Part shown: positions 15,766 to 20,925 of the stretch, piece after piece
How the letters are laid out: each line of letters opens with the position of its first letter
How positions within the stretch are numbered: position 1 is the stretch's first letter
Source: Chara braunii
Taxonomy: Eukaryota > Streptophyta > Charophyceae > Charales > Characeae
Length of the DNA: 20,925 nt
Reading direction: 5' to 3'
NCBI GenBank assembly: GCA_003427395.1
Contig: BFEA01000190.1
Location: 450,093 to 471,017, forward strand
Position numbers and translations under genes: made by a program
The notes under the pieces: model-generated
The model's database searches: none
What the model was told of the DNA's origin: nothing
What the model saw: the letters and a program-made list of their open reading frames with translations, nothing else

Positions 15766-16228
15766 ACGCTTGGTTGCGACCGTCCTAGTTGACCGGCGTC
15801 CGCTTCGCACTTAGGAGATCAGCGCCCTAAGAAGTGAACGACGTTCGGGCCCGCTTGGCGTTAACCAACGTATCTATACCACGACGAACAAGCAAACGCC
15901 CTCGGCTGACTTACCTCTGCAATTGCATCTAAAAGCTTTCGTACGTGGGTCAGTAGCTCGGTAGGGATACACCCCTAAGGGTGGTGACAGCCCCTTAGGG
16001 AAGCAAGCTAATGCCCCGCGGGAACCTATCATGTCGTAGGGGACCGTGGGATGTATTGCTGGCGCACCCGGCCAGAGCGGCGAGGGACGATGCGACCGCT
16101 CTCTGTTTCGGCAGCTCGCGGGATTATTTATGCATTGTCCTAAGTTGTCGCTGATTTTTGTTTTGGTTACTCCTGCATGACATGGCCGGGAGGACCCTCG
16201 TTCACGCGGGGGCCGATGCGCTCGACAA
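15765..16228 (-). repeat. Head module of copy A'
   Basis: On the reverse strand it carries the same ordered blocks as the A head and ends at TGTCGAGCGCATC (16227). The hairpin CCCTAAGG/CCTTAGGG is at 15973-16000. Similarity to A stops within a few bases beyond the terminus (CG shared, then different), which supports a real boundary. Confidence 0.72.
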
Positions 16229-16305
16229 CGGGCTTAGGCAAGTGAACCTGGCCCCATTCTTACGGGAGATCCGCACGCAGGTGAAGGGTAAAACAGACGT
16301 AATGT

Positions 16306-16306
<1 letters not shown>

Positions 16307-16387
<81 letters not shown>
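16307..16387. repeat. Poly(T)42 next to (GA)n
   Basis: A run of 42 T bases (16307-16348) is followed by GT and an uninterrupted GA run (16351-16387). It begins about 80 bases outside the A' terminus. A poly(A) tail on the reverse strand is possible but cannot be told apart from microsatellite expansion. Confidence 0.9.
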
Positions 16388-16388
<1 letters not shown>

Positions 16389-17588
16389 CATAACTTACCT
16401 TGTAGACTGCAAGACGGGATCATCTGAGGGACCGCTTGCGGAAGCAAGCAGCAAACCCTGTAAAAAAGAAAACTCGCATGAATCCGTCTGAGTTTAGTAA
16501 GAGGATCAAGGTGTTGGCGTAAGAGCACGTACCTGGGAGGAGGCAGTCTGCAGAGTCGACAATCGGCGAAGTAGGCAGTCTACAGAGTCGGCAATCAGTG
16601 AAGTAGGCAGTCTGCGGGGCCGGCGGTCTGCAGTTTTGGCAGGAGCATACGCTACAGTTGCTGCTGATGAGGGTGTTTAGTGTGGTTGTGGCTGATTGTT
16701 GCACATTGGGGCTGGCCGCTGCATACTGCGGCTGACTGCTGCGAACAGTAACTGCTGTTTTTTTCTTCTTTTATTGACCGTGCGCGGCTGCTGCTTCTGT
16801 TCACGATGCAGAAGTTGTGGTTAACTGTTGACACCCGCTACTACTGATTGTTAGTTGCTGCATACTACTGCATACCGTCGCGGTTGTTGCTGGCTGTTAC
16901 AACCTGCTGTGCAGCAGTGAATGGGCTAAGGAGGGGTGCAGGGATTCAGAGGAGTGATTGAGCTTGAGAAGGGAGGGGTTAGTGCTGTGATTGAGGAGAT
17001 CAGCAGAGGGTTGACTTTGACAGTTTGACTTCAGAAGTTGGCCAAGCTACTACTATTTGGCCACCATTGCGGGGCCCTCAGGCGAGTGAAGGTATCAAGA
17101 CCCTCTTCTGGGAGTTGAGTTGTCCCCCTCCTGTATCTCGAGAGTCTCAGACACCTTATCTTCTGCCCTTCTTACTCTAAGTCTAGTCCTGATCTGAGAG
17201 GAAGGCGGCAGGCGGGATTGCAACCCGTAGGACCGCAGCAAGACTATGTTGGACGTCAGCCCACCGATTGAGGGAGCTCTGCCGGAACTCAGGAGGAGTT
17301 CTGGAGGCAGGGAATTGAAAGGTAACCATTGCTTTTCCCTCTATAAACCCAAACTATAGCGCCTATCTGTACTATCCATTGTATGTTGGACTGAGTATAT
17401 GGTATGCAACCCTACTTTGACTTGTTGTTTGACTTTCAGGACATGAATCAGATAAAGTAAAGGAATGCATGCAAATCTCAGTTTCAGTTTTGTTGATTGA
17501 CTAAAAACAGATTGTAAAAAAAAATTGCATCTGGGGGGAGGGGGTGGAAGGAAGGTAGTTTTGCATGAGGGTTGACTGGGTCGATTGA
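16388..17588. other. Spacer between A' and the hairpin run of B', no gene seen
   Basis: The stretch contains a hairpin GCTTGC/GCAAGC with loop GGAA (16434-16449) and a 32-bp tandem repeat at 16541-16636. A CTG/TTG-rich segment spans about 16650-16920, and a hairpin GAACTC/GAGTTC lies at 17285-17301. Several ACTTACC strings suggest donor sites on the reverse strand, but no exon is recognisable. It may be the far end of B' or host DNA. Confidence 0.4.
16541..16636. repeat. 32-bp tandem repeat, three units
   Basis: AGGCAGTCTGCAGAGTCG-like units start at 16541, 16573 and 16605. The third is diverged (GGGGCCGGCGG). The first two end in AATCGGCGAAGT or AATCAGTGAAGT. Confidence 0.9.
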
Positions 17589-18480
17589 GGCTGGGAAGTC
17601 CCCATTAGTTTGGAAAAATCCAGTGCTATGTTTGTTTTGGATTGTGTGGAGCGTCAGACCATTCTATAAGTTTAGGAGGTCTGATTGCTCTGGAGGCTGG
17701 GAAGTCCCCATAAGTTTGTGGAGACCTAGTGTTGTAGAATTGTTTTGAGAATCAGACCATTCTATAAGTTTAGGTGGTCTGGTTGCTCTGACTTGCGAAG
17801 GCTAATTGTGCTTGACTTTTTCAGGGGCCAGGTGCATTCTGTAAGTTCAGGTGTCTTGGTTGCCTTGTTTATTTTGGGGTTTTCTTTGTTTATTTGGTTC
17901 TAAACGAGGAAGTCTGAGCCATTCTATAAGTTTAGGTGGCTCAGCCTCTTCCTGCTTTTATTCTAAGAAAGTAAATTTGACAAAGGACAGACCATTCTAT
18001 AAGTTTAGGTGATCTAGCCCAATGTATGGCACCGGTTGAATCAGAAAGGAACGAATCAGGCAGAGAGTCAGACTGTATTGTAAGTTCATGTGGTCTTACT
18101 CAAAGCCTCTCACATGTTGGAACCCAAAGGTTATAATTTGGCTATATGTTATTACTATTTTTATCTATGAACAGGCTAGTCAGGCAGAGGCCCATAAGTT
18201 TGGGTGGTATGACTATAGCTTTATCACAATCTGAAGAGAGTATAATTGAAGGTAACCTGAGCCGACTGAGCATTGTTTCTAAGATGAATGGCTCAGTCCT
18301 ATGCCCACTTTGAAGATTAAGTTCAGAGAGGTATATATATAACTTGGCTATTTAAACAGTTCAGGGTGACTAGAATGACATAGTCATATGCCCAAAGAAG
18401 AGAAAAGTAGTTGTGCCCTCTGTTCCGTGTATACGCAATGGCTGGGTCAGGCATGTCCCATAAGTTTGAGCGGCTTGACT
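17589..18480. repeat. About ten hairpins sharing the loop core TAAGTTT
   Basis: Copies lie near 17589, 17655, 17696, 17753, 17828, 17914, 17989, 18070, 18179 and 18446. The loop is close to ATTCTATAAGTTTAGG. Stem arms are CAGACC/GGTCTG (17655-17683), CAGACCA/TGGTCTG (17753-17781), CTGAGCCA/TGGCTCAG (17914-17944), AGACCA/TGATCT with one mismatch (17989-18015), AGACT/GGTCT with one wobble (18070-18096), GTCA/TGAC (18179-18213) and GTCA/TGAC (18446-18479). Stems differ while pairing mostly holds. Spacing is irregular, 41 to 267 bases. Confidence 0.85.
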
Positions 18481-18796
18481 TTACGTCTTATGTAAGCTGG
18501 GTATAAGGGGATAAATCATTGAAAAACTATGAACTATTGTCTGCTAAGTTGACTTTGGGATGATGAGAGTACTTACCATTGTGGTTTGGCCTGCACGTGA
18601 CTGAGTGAGGCCACTACTTCGCTTGTGTTTCAGTTGATAGGTAGTTACTTTAGTTGCTCGCCACGTGCTAGAGCCGTAGAAGTTAGTTTCAATTTCATAC
18701 ATTTTCTGAGCTAAAATTATTTTACTTAGGTCAATTTCTGCATTTTCTAGGATCTTTTATTATACTTGGTCTTGTATAAGTCTTGGTTAGCCACTT

Positions 18797-19290
18797 TCTC
18801 TACGGGAAGCGCTGCCGAAATTTCTACAAAACCAAAGAGGTAGTCGTATTTTGTCTTTTCAAAGTTTAGTTCGTCTGACTTTTATATATGACTTAGTAAA
18901 AATATGAGAAGTCTCATTTTCTAAAGGAAGTGCTGCCCAAATTTTTGCTAAACCAGGGAGTTAGACAAAATTGGACCTTGAGAAGTCAAGATTCTGAACT
19001 TAGCTTTGTATAAATCTGGGACTAACACTTTCCCTACGGGAAGCGCTACCGAAATTTCTACAAAACTAAGGAGTTATTTAAAATTTTGTCAGATTTTATG
19101 TTTGAGTTTATGTCGGTCTTAATACAAATCTGGGAAGTCTCCCCTTCCAAAGGAAATGTTGCCTAAAGTTTTACTAATTCAGGGAGTTGAACAAAATTTT
19201 GACTTTCTAAAATTAAAAGTTTGATTTTTTAGCTAATATAAATTTTGCGAAGACACTTCTCCTACGGGAAGCGCTGCCAAATTTTTCTTA
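18797..19290 (-). repeat. 115-bp tandem array with two alternating unit types
   Basis: The GGAA cores sit at 18805, 18926, 19039, 19152 and 19267, giving spacings of 121, 113, 113 and 115. Units 1, 3 and 5 read TACGGGAAGCGCTGCC or GCTACC, then GAAATTTCTAC or AAATTTTTC. Units 2 and 4 read AAAGGAAGTGCTGCC or AAATGTTGCC. Each core has a small stem-loop, with TAC in the loop of odd units and AAA in that of even ones. A degenerate sixth unit may lie near 19351. The intervening DNA also repeats (TATAAATCTGGGA-like phrases). Confidence 0.85.
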
Positions 19291-19379
19291 GTTTAGAGGA
19301 GTTAGATTATATTCTAACAAGTGACAATTCCGAAAAATTCACTCTATATGGGGGAGATTCTGCCATAGGTCTACCTTGC

Positions 19380-20034
19380 TTGGACACTGGTTTACAGGTA
19401 GGCTTAGACTTAGTTGCAGGAGAATTTGGAGTGGGAATGTATTGTGGAAATTCATTCCCCATACACTGATAATCTAGCCTGGGGATTGGTCTGTCTTGTG
19501 ATACAGGTCCTCTTGATCGTTCCAATTCAGGATCATGATTAAATTCAGTTTGATCATACAAGGATCATCTTCTGTTATCACTTATAACAGGTCGGTAGCC
19601 GATTCGTCGACTTATGACTCAATTCCAATTCATCCACAGTACTCAACCTGAAAAGGCTTTAGCCCTGGTGATTTTTTGTTGTTTTATTAAGGTTTCACCC
19701 GGACTTTTTTTGAATGATCATTTAACAAAGGTAATAAGTATTTAATTACGGTTGGTTGGACATGAGGTTTGGGCTTGCATGACTAAAGCGAGGGGTATGA
19801 GTGTAGAGGTTGGTTGAAGTTGACTACGTGTAGTTCGTGGACCTTGTTTTACTCTTTGATGTGCTTACAGGTATGTATTGTGGCTAAGATTTGGATTTGA
19901 CTGCCTGCGATGACAAACATATATATGGTTGTGAGGAGTCTCACTGTGATTGTGAGAAGTGATCGTCACATACTTATTCCCTTATAATTATATAAAAATA
20001 TGTGTGTACCTATGTTGAGAGTTCACGAGGCCTG
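19380..20034. other. A/T-rich DNA between array and head of B', no gene seen
   Basis: Open frames of up to 84 codons occur on both strands near 19245-19561 with no recognisable domain. Apart from short T runs and a TATATATGG string near 19920 I see nothing definable. By position it corresponds to the A/T-rich body of A and A'. Confidence 0.4.
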
Positions 20035-20670
20035 AGAGGCCCGCGCATTAAGGATTTGATGGGGGATAAGGTTGAGAAAAGGAAGAAAAACCCCTCCTTT
20101 GAATTTCTACTTTTTCATAATTTATTAGTCGGACGTTGATCCTAGGTCGGGATTCAAGGTCTTTGTCCAGGACATCCCAGGCCCTAGACTCTGCACGGAA
20201 GGAATCTGCCCTCGCGCAGAGCCTATTTACCTTGCCTACCGAGATACGCAGGCCAAAGGTCGGAGGTCTCGCGGCGGTCGCACGGCTATTCCTTCAGCCG
20301 TGCAATGTCGTGAGGGAGTAGACCCTCAGGACACTTCCAATCTGACACTTGAGTGTCATAAGCGGCACTCGGATCCACGAGGGACTACTTGATTATGGAC
20401 ACTACATAGTACGTCATCTTCACGACTGCTTGCGCACTCATGCAATTCTAATCGGTATGAATAAGCTCTGCGGCCGTGCGGTTTTATACTAAGTTTCACG
20501 CGCGTCGCGCGTCCCCTATCCGATTTCCACGGCAGAAAGTTATGGGATGGCTACCGAGGGACTATGAGCGTTGTCGTGTTATTTATTTTGTGTCGTTTCG
20601 TATATGTGTGTGTATATGTGTTTTTATTTATGTTCTTTAGAATGGTGTGCGCGCGGTGTGTGTGGGATGC
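20035..20670 (-). repeat. Body segment of B' matching 6870-7475
   Basis: On the reverse strand it shares with B the TATAAAACCGC string, GCGCAAGCAGTC, GTACTATGTAGTG, CCCTCGTGGATCCGAG, ACTCAAGTGTCAGA and GGGTCTACTCCCTCACGA. The GCACGGCT hairpin, GCGAGACCTC, the TAGGCTCTGC hairpin, GGATGT, CCTAGG and TTAATGCGC-like DNA follow. Differences are mostly substitutions and small gaps, and frames are not preserved. Confidence 0.75.
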
Positions 20671-20925
20671 ATCCTAGTCGACCGACGACGAGTCGCCCTT
20701 GGGACCTCAGCCCCCCAAGTTGTCGGTTCACGTGCGGGTTCGAGAGAGGCGTAATACCGCGCGTACCCCCTATGCCACAGCGAACGAGAAACGCCCTCGG
20801 TTGGTCCACCTCTGCGATTGCAGCTGATGAACTTTCGTACTGTGGACTGGTAGCTCGGCGGGGATACGCCCACCGAAGGGAGGTGACAACTCCCGTAAGG
20901 TGGAGGTAAGTCGTGCCTCGCGTAG
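20671..20925 (-). repeat. Head module of B', truncated by the window end
   Basis: On the reverse strand it carries the head blocks of B. The hairpin has outer arms CCACC (20870-20874) and GGTGG (20899-20903) and inner arms GGGAG (20878-20882) and CTCCC (20890-20894). The loop GTGACAA is the reverse complement of the TTGTCAC found in the A head hairpin. Confidence 0.72.

Larger units (their letters stand above)
9420..16228 (-). mobile_element. Copy A': inverted partner of copy A (-)
   Basis: Read on the reverse strand, this runs from TGTCGAGCGCATC (16227) through the same modules as A to the tail C' at 10053-9450. It is about 2 kb longer, mostly because 10054-11922 has no counterpart in A. 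Between 16227 and about 14520 the two copies are nearly colinear. Beyond that, similarity falls to islands, yet the order of modules is kept: GGTCCCA patch, GCGCTGCC array, hairpin run, GGCC hairpin, pyrimidine tract, CGTTGGC hairpin, tail. No coding frame with a known domain is present. Confidence 0.7.
17589..20925 (-). mobile_element. Copy B': inverted partner of copy B (-), cut by window end
   Basis: Bases 20035-20925 match the reverse complement of 6600-7475, with the terminus expected about 170 bases beyond the window. Moving inward the copy has a 115-bp array with GCGCTGCC cores (18797-19290) and then a run of stem-loops (17589-18480), the same order and roughly the same distances as in A and A'. 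The leftward limit is my inference from this architecture. No coding frame is supported. Confidence 0.6.

Noticed and set aside
820-16228. LTR retrotransposon with A and A' as long terminal repeats
   Set aside because: The two copies are inverted, differ by about 2 kb and enclose no gag or pol sequence. Long terminal repeats are direct.
820-16228. Assembly artefact mirroring one sequence on both strands
   Set aside because: The copies carry many independent substitutions, gaps and a 1.9-kb difference, which a mirrored read would not show.
17589-18480. CRISPR-like array
   Set aside because: Repeats are short, diverged and irregularly spaced, with no uniform spacers, and the DNA is eukaryotic in character.
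19245-19561. 74- and 84-codon frames near the end of the B' array
   Set aside because: They overlap each other on opposite strands, have no recognisable motif, and one begins inside an array unit.

Overview
This window reads as nuclear, non-coding, repeat-rich DNA from a eukaryote. The signs are long (AG)n and poly(T) microsatellites, polypyrimidine tracts, scattered GGTAAGT-like donor sites, and no open reading frame with recognisable domains on either strand. I cannot name the species or clade. I report no CDS: every long frame runs through tandem repeats, microsatellites or hairpin DNA, and none shows a conserved domain.

Hand comparison of the strands shows large divergent copies of one non-coding repeat family in two subfamilies. 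Copy A lies on + at about 820-5600. Its partner A' lies on - at about 9420-16228. Copy B lies on + from about 6427 and its partner B' on -, running off the right edge (best support 20035-20925). The order is A(+), B(+), A'(-), B'(-). A and A' match in order from a shared terminus (TGTCGAGCGCATC) through a head, an A/T-rich body, a GGTCCCA-rich patch, a tandem array with GCGCTGCC-like cores, a run of stem-loops, a polypyrimidine stretch and a tail module (C/C'). A' carries about 1.9 kb more than A just before the tail. A and B are only distantly similar, mainly in the head, but B' keeps the same order: head, then a GCGCTGCC tandem array, then a run of stem-loops.

The most striking property is the density of short, often perfect stem-loops. 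Several look kept by paired changes rather than by sequence. A 10-bp hairpin near the end of A and A' differs at three outer base pairs, each changed on both sides. The head hairpin keeps its loop (AGTTGTCACC) while its stem differs between subfamilies. B' carries about ten hairpins with a common loop core (TAAGTTT) and stems that differ from copy to copy. This suggests an undescribed family of large, non-coding, structure-rich elements. Selection on an RNA or DNA fold is one explanation; template-switch repair that perfects imperfect palindromes is the main alternative.

The stretches between copies (1-820, 5600-6420, 10054-11920, 16388-17590, 19380-20030) hold further hairpins, short tandem repeats and microsatellites but no gene I can support. 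All alignments were made by eye, so boundaries are approximate.
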